This document shows positions 1-8,077 of a DNA stretch of 64,000 nucleotides, piece after piece. The translations under genes were made by a program, and so were the position numbers. The stretch is from contig JAGQYP010000003.1 in assembly GCA_020436025.1 (NCBI GenBank), forward strand, positions 62,001 to 126,000. The letters are read 5' to 3'. This DNA comes from Crocinitomicaceae bacterium. GTDB taxonomy: Bacteria > Bacteroidota > Bacteroidia > Flavobacteriales_D > Crocinitomicaceae. Numbering within the stretch: position 1 is the stretch's first letter; each line of letters begins with the position of its first letter. The notes under the pieces were generated by a model. The model did no database searches. It saw only the letters and a list, made by a program, of their open reading frames with translations, and was not told where the DNA came from.

Positions 1-506
1 ATTTCCCCTTTGTATTTTTTCAATTGTTTTTTTAACCGTCTTTTTGCCTTGGAGTTTGGACCACGGTAATGTTTAATCACCTTTTTCCGAATAGATTGAA
101 ATGAAATGGGTTCTCCTTTTAGAAAGTTATAATAGGCCCATACGATCGTTGCCTTTATAGCTTGAGTATCGTAAATCTTTTTACCGGCAAAGTACTGAAC
201 CGTAGGAGAAAATATACTTTCAAGTCCAAAATCTCTTCGGATGTAATAGTCAAAAAATAATGGACCTCCTTGGCTTAATGTATCTGTATTTGCATTCAAA
301 AGAAGAGAATCTGTACGTTCATTTCCTGAAATAGCAATCAAGACTTCCTTAAAATTACTTGGAATAAAATTGGAAAACTGCATAAATGCCGATCCGGATG
401 CGTAATGGATTTTTTCTCTTTCTTCCTTTGAAAACTCAATGGCATCTTTCTGACTAAAGGAAATAATTGGAAAGCAACAAAGTAAAGGTAATAGCCAATT
501 TTTCAT
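1..506 (-). CDS. Secreted protein of unknown function (3' end outside window)
   Basis: An open frame starts at the ATG at 506-504 and runs off the left edge, giving 168 codons without a stop. The N-terminus MKNWLLPLLCCFPIISFSQ is a signal peptide with a likely cleavage before Q19. The rest is soluble, with a basic stretch (RRLKKQLKKYK) near the window edge. The part around FDYYIRRDFGLES...YYNFLKGEPI vaguely recalls small Bacteroidota DUF6794-like domains, which I cannot verify. Its start overlaps the stop of the preceding gene by 2 bases (ATGA at 506-503), so the two are probably translated from one message. Function unknown. Confidence 0.6.
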   Translation of the reverse strand, partial: MKNWLLPLLCCFPIISFSQKDAIEFSKEEREKIHYASGSAFMQFSNFIPSNFKEVLIAISGNERTDSLLLNANTDTLSQGGPLFFDYYIRRDFGLESIFSPTVQYFAGKKIYDTQAIKATIVWAYYNFLKGEPISFQSIRKKVIKHYRGPNSKAKRRLKKQLKKYKGE

Positions 507-880
507 TTAAAAACATTTTGATCAATCACTAGTCCATCTTCGAAAATGACAAATTTATCTTCATATACAAGCCATTTTCCTTGTTTCATGCCTTTCTTAT
601 ACATGCCTCTTTCCATAATGTTTCCATCTAAATCATAGAAAGTCCATTCCCCATTTCTCTTTCCTTTTTTATAAAGTCCTTTTGCATACAAGCGTCCTTT
701 TTCATCAAACAAAACCCATTGCCCATGAGGAATGACCCCTTTCAAGTTGCCAAAAGCTTCTAAATACCCCTTTTCAGGATGGTAACATTGTACGTTATAG
801 TCAGAAGAATCGATCTCAATTTTTTGAGAATAAGCCGATAAACCAACAAAAAATATAAAAGAAAGGTAAAATCGAAACAT
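503..880 (-). CDS. Secreted MORN-repeat (YwqK-like) protein
   Basis: This is a 125-residue protein with a signal peptide (MFRFYLSFIFFVGLSAYSQ) followed by at least three MORN-like repeats of the type GxWxxYDxxGxxxxxGxYKxGKxxGxW, seen at HGQWVLFDEKGRLYAKGLYK, NGEWTFYDLDGNIMERGMYK and QGKWLVYED. Such repeats are often annotated as a YwqK-type antitoxin in Bacteroidota, but there is no toxin partner here, so that label is only a family name. It probably lies in the periplasm or on the surface. The ATG at 880 sits 1 base from an 11-bp inverted repeat (882-918). Confidence 0.7.
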   Translation of the reverse strand: MFRFYLSFIFFVGLSAYSQKIEIDSSDYNVQCYHPEKGYLEAFGNLKGVIPHGQWVLFDEKGRLYAKGLYKKGKRNGEWTFYDLDGNIMERGMYKKGMKQGKWLVYEDKFVIFEDGLVIDQNVFK

Positions 881-881
881 A

Positions 882-918
882 CCAATGTAACGCTCAAAAA
901 GCTGAATCGTTACATTGG
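882..918. promoter_or_regulatory. Perfect 11-bp inverted repeat in the leader of the MORN gene
   Basis: CCAATGTAACG (882-892) is matched exactly by its reverse complement CGTTACATTGG (908-918) across a 15-nt spacer. It lies between two leftward genes and ends 1 base before the ATG of the MORN gene. No U-run follows on the minus strand, so it is not a normal terminator. It could be an RNA hairpin at the start codon or an operator. Confidence 0.6.
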
Positions 919-932
919 AAATGATCGAAATA

Positions 933-1271
933 TTATGATTTTACGCTAGCAATCAAATAGATTAATCCAAAAAGAATAGGCCCTAAAATCAGCCAACCCC
1001 AAACATATTTGAACTTGAATTTACCGTTCATTTGAGATTTGGCTTTTCTAAAATTTGCATCACTAGACTTCGCCTTCAATTGTGCGTCGCATTCAGGACA
1101 GGTAATGTAATATTTCTTTGAAGAAGGAAATAAAGGCAATCCATAAAGGAGAAAATATCCTTGATCAAAACTATAGATTGCTTTTGTCTTCTTGGAGCAG
1201 ATTTTACATTCCTCTTCACTGACACTTTCTACCTCTGCCAAGCGGTCGTATTTGGTTCCCCAGGAAATCAT
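933..1271 (-). CDS. Small zinc-ribbon membrane protein
   Basis: This 112-residue protein has two CxxC pairs, CKIC at about 22-25 and CPEC at about 58-61, separated by a hydrophobic YFLLYGLPLFP segment. That is the pattern of a zinc-ribbon protein. A C-terminal transmembrane helix (about residues 90-109, WGWLILGPILFGLIYLIA) anchors it. There is no signal peptide, so the ribbon is probably cytoplasmic. Its ATG follows directly on the stop codon of the 147-residue gene upstream (TAG-ATG), so the two are co-translated. Function unknown. Confidence 0.6.
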   Translation of the reverse strand: MISWGTKYDRLAEVESVSEEECKICSKKTKAIYSFDQGYFLLYGLPLFPSSKKYYITCPECDAQLKAKSSDANFRKAKSQMNGKFKFKYVWGWLILGPILFGLIYLIASVKS

Positions 1272-1715
1272 CTATTGACCGTGAAAAGCTCTGAATTCTT
1301 TACTCTTCCCTTTTCCCTTTGCCATGATCGAAGACCAATTGGTTCCACCGGTACTCATTCTTAAAGTATGCTTCCCTAAAAACCCTTTAAACTTGAATGA
1401 TTTTTTTTCTGATATTCTATGAACGTATTTCTCATCATCCTCCAATAATGCCATCATGGATTTCTCCAAATCTGCAGGAGTTTCTGAAGCGGCTATCAAA
1501 TCTGCTACACCTTGTTCAATAGACTTACCTTCAAACAATTTATGTGTTTTGATTGTATTCAAGACCACAAACATTCCAACTGTTTTCTTTGGAACATAGA
1601 ATACATAATCTTTAGTAGAAACAACACATACATCCACTTGTTTCATAGGTTGCTTCGAATTCATCATTAATCCGCTTTCATAAAAAACGTAATCCTGGTT
1701 TTCAGTTAATGCCAT
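1272..1715 (-). CDS. Hypothetical protein, 147 aa
   Basis: I do not recognise this soluble 147-residue protein. It has no signal peptide or membrane segment. The N-terminal half is rich in beta-type sequence (DYVFYESGLMM, DVCVVSTKDYVFYVP), the middle is helical (about residues 60-95), and the C-terminus is basic and glycine-rich (STGGTNWSSIMAKGKGKSKE). The beta-rich start followed by a helix is loosely PH-like, which is only an impression. It directly precedes the zinc-ribbon membrane gene with no spacer, suggesting the two act together. Confidence 0.5.
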   Translation of the reverse strand: MALTENQDYVFYESGLMMNSKQPMKQVDVCVVSTKDYVFYVPKKTVGMFVVLNTIKTHKLFEGKSIEQGVADLIAASETPADLEKSMMALLEDDEKYVHRISEKKSFKFKGFLGKHTLRMSTGGTNWSSIMAKGKGKSKEFRAFHGQ

Positions 1716-1754
1716 TTGAGTATTTTTTTAAATTTCAATTATTATGGCTTTAAT

Positions 1755-2285
1755 TTAGGATAAATTTTCAGATATCCTTTCTAGAGATTTTAAAATATTT
1801 CGAGACCTTGCGGCCAAAGCAGGAGAATAATTTTTTTCCCCATTTTCAATAACTCCTTTCAATTCTGTGGCCAACTCTGGATATTTCTTACAATACATAA
1901 ATAGAATCTGCATAGCGTGTACTTTCACGGCTATTTCATAATCTAGTTTGATCAGATAATGAAAACACAAATCAATCCATTCCGATTCATTCTTTTGAGG
2001 GGCTTCATGCTGACTCACTGAGCGCAACATAGATCTTAAAATTCCTTGAGTTTGACACTCTGGTAACCATAAAATCAAATCATCAACAAACAAAGCAATT
2101 TTCTTTTTGTCCTGATCCATTTTATTAGTGAAAATCCAGGAGGCATAACTCCCTTTTGGATTATCATTGGATCGAATCAATTCATAAAGTCTTTTTAAGT
2201 CCTTTTCCGAGAGTTCCACAGAAAGAAGATAATCTCTCTCCCTTCTGCGATCATCACCATCCAATATTGTAAAAAAATCAGACAT
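1755..2285 (-). CDS. Hypothetical helical-repeat (HEAT-like) protein
   Basis: The 176-residue protein is almost entirely predicted helix with short turns, e.g. WIDLCFHYLIKLDYEIAVKV and ALAARSRNILKSLERI, and has the hydrophobic spacing of HEAT/ARM-type repeats. It has no signal peptide, membrane helix or catalytic motif. It sits 25 bp downstream of the ABC permease gene in the same direction, and may be cotranscribed with the exporter. The specific role is unknown. Confidence 0.5.
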   Translation of the reverse strand: MSDFFTILDGDDRRRERDYLLSVELSEKDLKRLYELIRSNDNPKGSYASWIFTNKMDQDKKKIALFVDDLILWLPECQTQGILRSMLRSVSQHEAPQKNESEWIDLCFHYLIKLDYEIAVKVHAMQILFMYCKKYPELATELKGVIENGEKNYSPALAARSRNILKSLERISENLS

Positions 2286-2310
2286 CGAACTTAGAACTTA
2301 GAACTTAGAA
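2286..2310. repeat. Heptamer tandem repeat (GAACTTA)n
   Basis: The gap between the HEAT-like gene and the ABC permease gene is almost filled by about 3.7 copies of the 7-mer GAACTTA. The same heptamer (as TTCTAAG on the other strand) occurs twice near 22170. Confidence 0.75.
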
Positions 2311-3501
2311 CTAAATTACCACATTCGTTTCCTTAGAATATTGCTTATGTGAGAAGAAAATAGCAATTCCGGCCAATATCAAAGAAGATAAAAACACAAT
2401 ACCCAAATAACCATAATTAATGGTTCCCGCGATGATCTCTTTGGTTGATAATACAATATTCACTACTGGAATAAAACTGGTTGTTAAGTTCAATTCGATT
2501 CCAGGGAAAAACCCTACCATTGCGGGTAAGATAACAATCATGTTTAAGGGAGTGATGATACTTTGTGCTTCTTTAAATGACTTGGCATAAACCGCTATTG
2601 GAATCATGATTCCCGCGAAGAAAATAGTCAATGGAATCAATAGTAAATACAGCGTAAGAATGAACTTAGGTGAAAGAATTCCAGTGATCACTTCCATTAA
2701 TTTTGGATCTTCGATTACGGTTCCCATGTTCAAAGTGAGAAATAATCCAAGAAGTGATAATGTAGCCGCTAACAAACCACTGCAAACCACTACGCCCATT
2801 TTTCCTATTAACAATTGAACTCGAGTAACTGGTACTGTTAAAATAGTTTCAATCGTCCCTCTTTCCTTCTCACCAGTGAAAAGATCAATTGCTGGATACA
2901 TGCAACCTATAAAACAGAAAATGATAAAAAAGTAAGGCAAAATCCCACCCGCAATCTTTCCTATTTTCTCTTTATCGGATGCCACATCCTGGAATTCAAG
3001 TTCCACTGGATTGATATTTTCTTTGGTAATATTCAGCTTTTTCAATCTGGATTCTTCTAAGGCTTTGGTTTTCATTTCCAGAATCATTTCCAACTGTTCC
3101 TTATAACCCAACTTTGTTGAATTGTGAAATATTTTAACTTTTCCAGTTTGATTTCCATTCAATGAAGAGTTGAAATCTTCTGGGAAAATCACTCCAAAAT
3201 GAATGGTATTTTCTTTGATTTCGGATTTTAACTTATTGGAGTCCTCATAGGCTATTAACTCTATTTTTCCTGAAGTTTGCAAAGTGTCCAGAAAAGCAAG
3301 GATTTCATTATTATCCTGTCCTTCCAAAACCCCAACTTTCAGAGTTTTTTCTGCCAAATCCTTAGAATACGATTTTGAGATTGAGGTAAAAACTGTCATG
3401 ATCAAAGGAAAGATTACCAATGGAATGATCACCATGGCCATCAAAGTTCTTCGATCTCTTAAGGTATCAATCAGTTCTTTTTTGAATATTGTGAAAATCA
3501 T
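2311..3501 (-). CDS. ABC-2 type transporter permease (NatB-like)
   Basis: This 396-residue protein is the membrane half of an ABC exporter. It has one N-terminal membrane helix (about 20-40) preceded by the typical start MIFTIFKKELIDTLRDRRT, a large extracytoplasmic domain (about 45-185), and a cluster of five or so helices (about 185-390). This is the NatB/ABC-2 layout with an inserted loop; the GEKERGTIETILTVPV motif after helix 2 is characteristic. It overlaps the ATPase gene by 4 bp (ATGA). By family, NatAB exports sodium in Bacillus, but related pairs carry other substrates, so the cargo is unknown here. Confidence 0.85.
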   Translation of the reverse strand: MIFTIFKKELIDTLRDRRTLMAMVIIPLVIFPLIMTVFTSISKSYSKDLAEKTLKVGVLEGQDNNEILAFLDTLQTSGKIELIAYEDSNKLKSEIKENTIHFGVIFPEDFNSSLNGNQTGKVKIFHNSTKLGYKEQLEMILEMKTKALEESRLKKLNITKENINPVELEFQDVASDKEKIGKIAGGILPYFFIIFCFIGCMYPAIDLFTGEKERGTIETILTVPVTRVQLLIGKMGVVVCSGLLAATLSLLGLFLTLNMGTVIEDPKLMEVITGILSPKFILTLYLLLIPLTIFFAGIMIPIAVYAKSFKEAQSIITPLNMIVILPAMVGFFPGIELNLTTSFIPVVNIVLSTKEIIAGTINYGYLGIVFLSSLILAGIAIFFSHKQYSKETNVVI

Positions 3502-4268
3502 TGTGCTCTTTTTTCGTTTACGATTCTAATAAATTCTCCGGTCAGTGTTTTCTCTTTCATTTCAGATCTAAATTGATCCATGGTACCAGAAAACAGAATT
3601 TCTCCCTGATCAATAATAGCCATGTCATCACAAAGTAAATCTACTTCTGACATGATGTGAGAAGAAAAAATAACCGTCTTGCCCTGATCTTTGCATGATT
3701 TGATCAACTGAATGATGTTTTCAGAAGTGATCACATCCAATCCAGAAGTTGGCTCATCAAAAATGACTACCTCCGGATCATGAATCATTGTTCGAGCAAT
3801 AGAAACTTTTTGTTTCATTCCAGTAGATAATTTCCCTAGCCTTTTGTTCTGAAAACTTTCCATGTCCAAAAGCGAGTACAATTCAGATTTTCTTTGATTG
3901 ATTTCAGTGTCACTGAGCTTGTACAATTTCCCAAAATAGTTCAGTATTTCATTGGGTGTAAGCCTTTGATACAATCCGGTTGAGCCCGTTAAAAAACCAA
4001 TTTTTTTTCGAATGGCTAATTCGTCTTTTTGGGTATCCAAACCACACACTTTGATACTTCCATCTGTTGGTTTGAAAATGGTTGATATCATTCTAAGGGT
4101 TGTTGTTTTACCGGCACCGTTGGGACCTAATAATGAAAATACTCTTCCCGGCTGACAAGTAAAACTGACATTTTTTACGGCATGGGAAAATTCATCTTTG
4201 GTATTCAATTCCTTCTTTTGCTTCTTCGATAATTTGAAGGTTTTAGATATATTTTCTACTTCGATCAT
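3498..4268 (-). CDS. ABC transporter ATP-binding protein (NatA-like)
   Basis: This 256-residue ATPase powers the adjacent permease. Visible motifs are Walker A GPNGAGKTT (about 49-57), signature LSTGMKQKV (about 146-154), Walker B VVIFDEPTSGLD (about 167-178) and the switch histidine in FSSHIMSEV. The short N-terminal insertion KKQKKELNTKDEFSHA is common in Bacteroidota NatA homologues. The gene overlaps the permease by 4 bp. Upstream, the minus-strand sequence contains TATCTTCG, a one-mismatch form of the TAnnTTTG -7 box, so a promoter in 4269-4336 is plausible. Confidence 0.9.
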   Translation of the reverse strand: MIEVENISKTFKLSKKQKKELNTKDEFSHAVKNVSFTCQPGRVFSLLGPNGAGKTTTLRMISTIFKPTDGSIKVCGLDTQKDELAIRKKIGFLTGSTGLYQRLTPNEILNYFGKLYKLSDTEINQRKSELYSLLDMESFQNKRLGKLSTGMKQKVSIARTMIHDPEVVIFDEPTSGLDVITSENIIQLIKSCKDQGKTVIFSSHIMSEVDLLCDDMAIIDQGEILFSGTMDQFRSEMKEKTLTGEFIRIVNEKRAQ

Positions 4269-4336
4269 TGTTTATCAAATATTTAGCTCGTTCTTGAGCT
4301 TTTAGACGAAGATAATTGATCTAAACGAATTGAGGC

Positions 4337-5338
4337 TTATTTTTTCCTTGTCTTCACAAATAAAATGACAAGCAGTAAAATAACTAGAAGACCGGTAGTA
4401 ACAATGAATCCTTTGGACATCCAAAAAGATTCTTCTTCTTCCTTCTCAAATGGCGGAAGCTTGTATTTGGTAACATTTTCTTCCTTGTGTAACTCCTTTA
4501 TTGTTTCAGGATTAAATCTGCTCTTTCTTTTTTTCGGGAAGAAATTCTTAAGCGGTATCACTTCATACTTGGCGTCATTAATTTCCTTCTTAATAGCCTT
4601 CACTCTTTTTGCATTATCTGCTGAATCGTGATAATGCTTCCCTAGAGAGTAAGCCACATAAGTCATTGTTAAAGATAGATGTTGACGAATCACATCCCCC
4701 ATTTCAACGGCTAATTTTGCTAAAACAGGATCTCTTTGGTCAATGTATTGAATATGAAACCGCATCACCAATTCTCCTCCTTCCAATGGATGAATGACTT
4801 CCCTCAAAAAAACGTCTGAGTTCTTTTCAGCCTCCGAATAATGCTTTTTATCATGGATTTCAAAAACTGTTTCGTATTTGAGATTCTTTTTGAGATCGCG
4901 TAAATCTTTTCTCAGCTGAATCATGTGCAACCAAATCCTTTTAGCATTTTTAAGTTCGGGCGTATCTGCCTTAAATCTTTTTAACCATTTCTCAGCAATG
5001 TCATAACGCTGATTCAACTGGTAAATCATAGTTAAATGAGCAGCATCTTGATTGTTTGTATACTTCAAAGGGATTTTTTTGAGCAAATTATACGCTCTTG
5101 AGTAATCTCCTAATTTGGCTACATTAATTGCATATTGCAAGGAGTCCTCATATCCCCATAATTTACTATCCTTTTGAACCAAGGTATCCATGGATTCATC
5201 CACCCCAGTGAAACTTCTCTCAAAAGGCTCAAATTCAAAGTATTTTATTTTCTCTTTTCGATAGACGGTTGGATCATTTTGCCCAAGAACCATTGTACCG
5301 AATAAAACAAATAATATGGCTAACCAATTAAATCTCAT
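4337..5338 (-). CDS. TPR-like membrane-anchored periplasmic protein
   Basis: The 333-residue protein has a signal peptide (MRFNWLAILFVLFGTMVLGQ), a helical repeat region resembling TPRs (about 65-130: YAINVAKLGDYSRAYNLLKK, LTMIYQLNQRYDIAEKWLKR), and a C-terminal membrane helix (about 312-330) followed by KTRKK. The bulk is therefore periplasmic and tethered at its C-terminus. Its start overlaps the DUF4159 gene by 4 bp, so they are co-translated. It is the last gene of a long leftward gene run. No enzyme motif is visible, so a scaffold role is a guess. Confidence 0.65.
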   Translation of the reverse strand: MRFNWLAILFVLFGTMVLGQNDPTVYRKEKIKYFEFEPFERSFTGVDESMDTLVQKDSKLWGYEDSLQYAINVAKLGDYSRAYNLLKKIPLKYTNNQDAAHLTMIYQLNQRYDIAEKWLKRFKADTPELKNAKRIWLHMIQLRKDLRDLKKNLKYETVFEIHDKKHYSEAEKNSDVFLREVIHPLEGGELVMRFHIQYIDQRDPVLAKLAVEMGDVIRQHLSLTMTYVAYSLGKHYHDSADNAKRVKAIKKEINDAKYEVIPLKNFFPKKRKSRFNPETIKELHKEENVTKYKLPPFEKEEEESFWMSKGFIVTTGLLVILLLVILFVKTRKK

Positions 5339-5985
5339 CTATTAAATGCGTATTGAATAATGTTTGCTCCCATTTTTAATGCTTCGGTTCTTTTGTCTTC
5401 CGGATCATTATGAACTTCTTGGTCTTCCCATCCATCCCCTAAATCTGTCTCATAAGTATACAGGCATAAAAGTCTTCCATTCTCAATTATTCCAAATGCT
5501 TTTGGGTCTTTATCATCGTGTTCATGAATTTTAGGCAATCCATTTTTAAAATAATATTTCTGATTGAAAATAGGGTGATCAAAAGGCAATTCTACAAATT
5601 CATTATTTGGGAAGACCTTTTTGATTTCATCTCGAATGTATTTATCCATTCCGTAATTGTCATCGATATGCAAAAATCCACCACCTCGAAGGTAATTCCT
5701 TAAATTCTCAGCTTCTGAAGTTGAAAAGATTACATTTCCGTGTCCTGTCATGTGAATAAAAGGATAATCGAATAGCTCCGGCGAACCCACTTCCACATAA
5801 GGTGTTTCCTTATCGATGTTCATATTCAGATTCTGATTACAGAATTTTGCTAGATTGGGTAAAGAGGTTGGATTGGCGTAATAGTCCCCTCCTCCACTGT
5901 ACTTGAGAAAGGCAATTTTCAAATTGGAACTCTGACTAAAAGCAAGTCCAAAACAAAAAGCTATGGTCAATAAAACAATTCTCAT
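5335..5985 (-). CDS. DUF4159 domain secreted protein
   Basis: A 216-residue secreted protein with signal peptide MRIVLLTIAFCFGLAFSQ. The body matches the DUF4159 pattern: KIAFLKYSGGGDYYANPTSL near the start, then FIHMTGHGNVIFS, LRGGGFLHIDDNYG and ELPFDHPIF. The family resembles a glutamine-amidotransferase-like/Rossmann fold and its function is not established. Overlaps of 4 bp with both neighbours (rsmE upstream, the TPR-like gene downstream) place it in a tightly coupled set. Confidence 0.8.
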   Translation of the reverse strand: MRIVLLTIAFCFGLAFSQSSNLKIAFLKYSGGGDYYANPTSLPNLAKFCNQNLNMNIDKETPYVEVGSPELFDYPFIHMTGHGNVIFSTSEAENLRNYLRGGGFLHIDDNYGMDKYIRDEIKKVFPNNEFVELPFDHPIFNQKYYFKNGLPKIHEHDDKDPKAFGIIENGRLLCLYTYETDLGDGWEDQEVHNDPEDKRTEALKMGANIIQYAFNR

Positions 5986-6680
5986 TTCATGTTAAATGCG
6001 GCACTAGCATATATTCCTGCTGTTTCAGTTCTTAATCTGGATTCACCCAAACTAACAGGAATATATCCCTTTTGCAACGCTAATTTAATCTCATTTATTG
6101 AAAAATCCCCTTCAGGTCCAATCAATATAGTGGTCTTTTTCGAAGGATCGAGTTCTTTAACAAAGTTTCGCTTTTCCTCTTCTTCACAATGTGCGATGAA
6201 TTTGCATTCTGAATTATCCTGGTCTAAAAATGTCTCGAATTTTGTTAACTCCTTTAGTTCAGGCAAGTACAAACGCTTCGATTGCTTCATGGCTGAAACC
6301 AAAATTTTCTCCAATCTTTCCTCTTTCACGACTTTTCTTTCAGAATTGGAGGAAAGAATGGGGACAACTTTTCCTAAACCAATTTCAGTTGCTTTCTCCA
6401 GAAAAAACTCAAAACGATCCATGTTTTTGGTCGGAGCAATGGCAATTGTGAGATTTCCAGACGGATCATTCTCTTCAAAGCACAGATTTTGAAGTTGAAC
6501 AGAAATTTTTTTACCAGTAAAACCAATGATCTTTCCTTCAGCTTGTAATCCCTTCCCATTTAGCATCCCGATCACATCCCCCTCTTTTTTTCGCAAAACC
6601 TTGTGAATGTGCTTCGACTCTTCTTCTGAAAGTTCGACCACCTGATCATTTTCTTGAAATTCCTGATAGAAATAGTTCAT
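5982..6680 (-). CDS. rsmE: 16S rRNA (uracil(1498)-N(3))-methyltransferase RsmE
   Basis: RsmE methylates N3 of U1498 in 16S rRNA. The 232-residue length is normal. The N-terminal PUA-like domain (about 1-70, with LSEEESKHIHKVLRKKEGD) is followed by a SPOUT domain containing the knot motif ILIGPEGDFSINE (about 180-192) and the C-terminal LGESRLRTETAG. It overlaps the DUF4159 gene by 4 bp. A 53-bp gap separates it from the glycosyltransferase gene upstream, with TATCTTTA and TACTTTTA as weak -7 candidates. Confidence 0.95.
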   Translation of the reverse strand: MNYFYQEFQENDQVVELSEEESKHIHKVLRKKEGDVIGMLNGKGLQAEGKIIGFTGKKISVQLQNLCFEENDPSGNLTIAIAPTKNMDRFEFFLEKATEIGLGKVVPILSSNSERKVVKEERLEKILVSAMKQSKRLYLPELKELTKFETFLDQDNSECKFIAHCEEEEKRNFVKELDPSKKTTILIGPEGDFSINEIKLALQKGYIPVSLGESRLRTETAGIYASAAFNMK

Positions 6681-6733
6681 GGTTAAAAGTATGCCTTAAA
6701 GATAATGCTTCCTTTGGGAATGGAAAAAACATT

Positions 6734-8077
6734 CTACACGTTTGAGTCCTTTAACAATTTAGCTTTTATCTCATAAATCCCCAATCCAAGAACACATGCC
6801 GTTTCAATTCCCACCAAAGTATAATACATTCCCGCATTCATGTCTTCTGAATAGAAATAATAGGATAAAAAGGCCATGAAGGACCATACGAGAGGAAACC
6901 AATAATTTGTAAATAGCGATAAAATCAATAAAACTCCAATGTACCAGGGATGTATTGTCGTACTCAAGCTTAAAAAGATTAAAAAGGCGATGGTCCAGAC
7001 TTCAAAACCTTTTAAAATTGGTGCTTCCCAATTCCTAAAATACCAGATCAAAATAAGAATCAGACTAACAAATGCTAAAACGGGACCCACATAGGCAATA
7101 GGATTAAACCCTGTAAACATCCACCCTATTTCTCTAATCAAATAATAGATTCCGGCGTTGAATTCGAATTGCTGAAAATACAATGCATTGGCTTTTTGAT
7201 AGCCTTCCAAACCTGAATTCATGAAGAAAGGATAAGCAAAAACTAGAGTAAACAGTAGAGTCATTCCGATAAAGGTCAGGCCACTTTTCCATTCCTTTTT
7301 TCGGATGAAGAAGGGCAACAAGATTAGCGTAAAGACTTTCAACAAAATGGAAAAAGCTAAAAAGAAGGAAGCAAGTAGCTTCATGTCTTTCAAATAGAGC
7401 CAAGTTCCAACTAAGAAAAAGCACATCATCACCCCTTCAAAATGCAAATTGCCTGTAAACTCTAAAATTATAAAAGGATTGATGGCAAACAGCAGCATCT
7501 TTTTCATTGGTAGTTCCTTCATTTTTAATAGGTTCAATCCCACCAGTACGATGACCAAATCAGAGAGAATTATAAAAATGCGAAGAATCATGATTTTGGA
7601 GGAAAGTGTGGTTCCTAATTTACTTGCGATCAAAAATAAGAGTTCATTTAGTGGTGGATAGTTGGAATAATTAGAACTGCTTAACTCCCCCATTCCATGA
7701 TACAAAGCTCTGAATTCCGCATTTTGAAAAATCTCAGGTGAGGAGGAAATAATTTCATCTGGAGTTTTCACATAAGGCAACATCCCTAATTTCATCATTT
7801 CTCCATCCCAAATAAAGCGATAGAAATCCTGACTTAATTCGGGCGTCACATTGATCATCAAAAAGCGGACAAGAAAACCTCCTATCAGCAAAAACAAAAG
7901 ATCCTTGGTTTGAGCAAATTGGTAGCTAATCAATAAACCGGCAAAACCCAAACCATACAATCCTATCAAAGCAGCAAAATTCTCCCTGGGAACTTCAAAG
8001 GAAATATACAATGTGGCAAAGGCAACTAACAAGAATCCAGTTAAAGTCAGGATTTTATTTCGGATGATCTCACTCAT
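6734..8077 (-). CDS. GT-C type polyprenol-phosphate-sugar glycosyltransferase (membrane)
   Basis: The 447-residue protein has about 10-12 hydrophobic segments. In the first large loop it carries the acidic motif SQDFYRFIWDG (about 80-90), then YVKTP and NYSNYPPLNELLF. This is the layout of GT-C/GT87-like mannosyltransferases that take sugar from a polyprenyl-phosphate donor at the outer face of the inner membrane. The gene overlaps the GT2 gene upstream by 4 bp, and the third gene in the set is Dpm1-like, which could make such a donor. Sugar and acceptor are unknown. Confidence 0.7.
   Translation of the reverse strand: MSEIIRNKILTLTGFLLVAFATLYISFEVPRENFAALIGLYGLGFAGLLISYQFAQTKDLLFLLIGGFLVRFLMINVTPELSQDFYRFIWDGEMMKLGMLPYVKTPDEIISSSPEIFQNAEFRALYHGMGELSSSNYSNYPPLNELLFLIASKLGTTLSSKIMILRIFIILSDLVIVLVGLNLLKMKELPMKKMLLFAINPFIILEFTGNLHFEGVMMCFFLVGTWLYLKDMKLLASFFLAFSILLKVFTLILLPFFIRKKEWKSGLTFIGMTLLFTLVFAYPFFMNSGLEGYQKANALYFQQFEFNAGIYYLIREIGWMFTGFNPIAYVGPVLAFVSLILILIWYFRNWEAPILKGFEVWTIAFLIFLSLSTTIHPWYIGVLLILSLFTNYWFPLVWSFMAFLSYYFYSEDMNAGMYYTLVGIETACVLGLGIYEIKAKLLKDSNV

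Noticed and set aside
503-880. Toxin-antitoxin module (YwqK label)
   Set aside because: The protein is secreted and MORN-like, and no toxin gene adjoins it.
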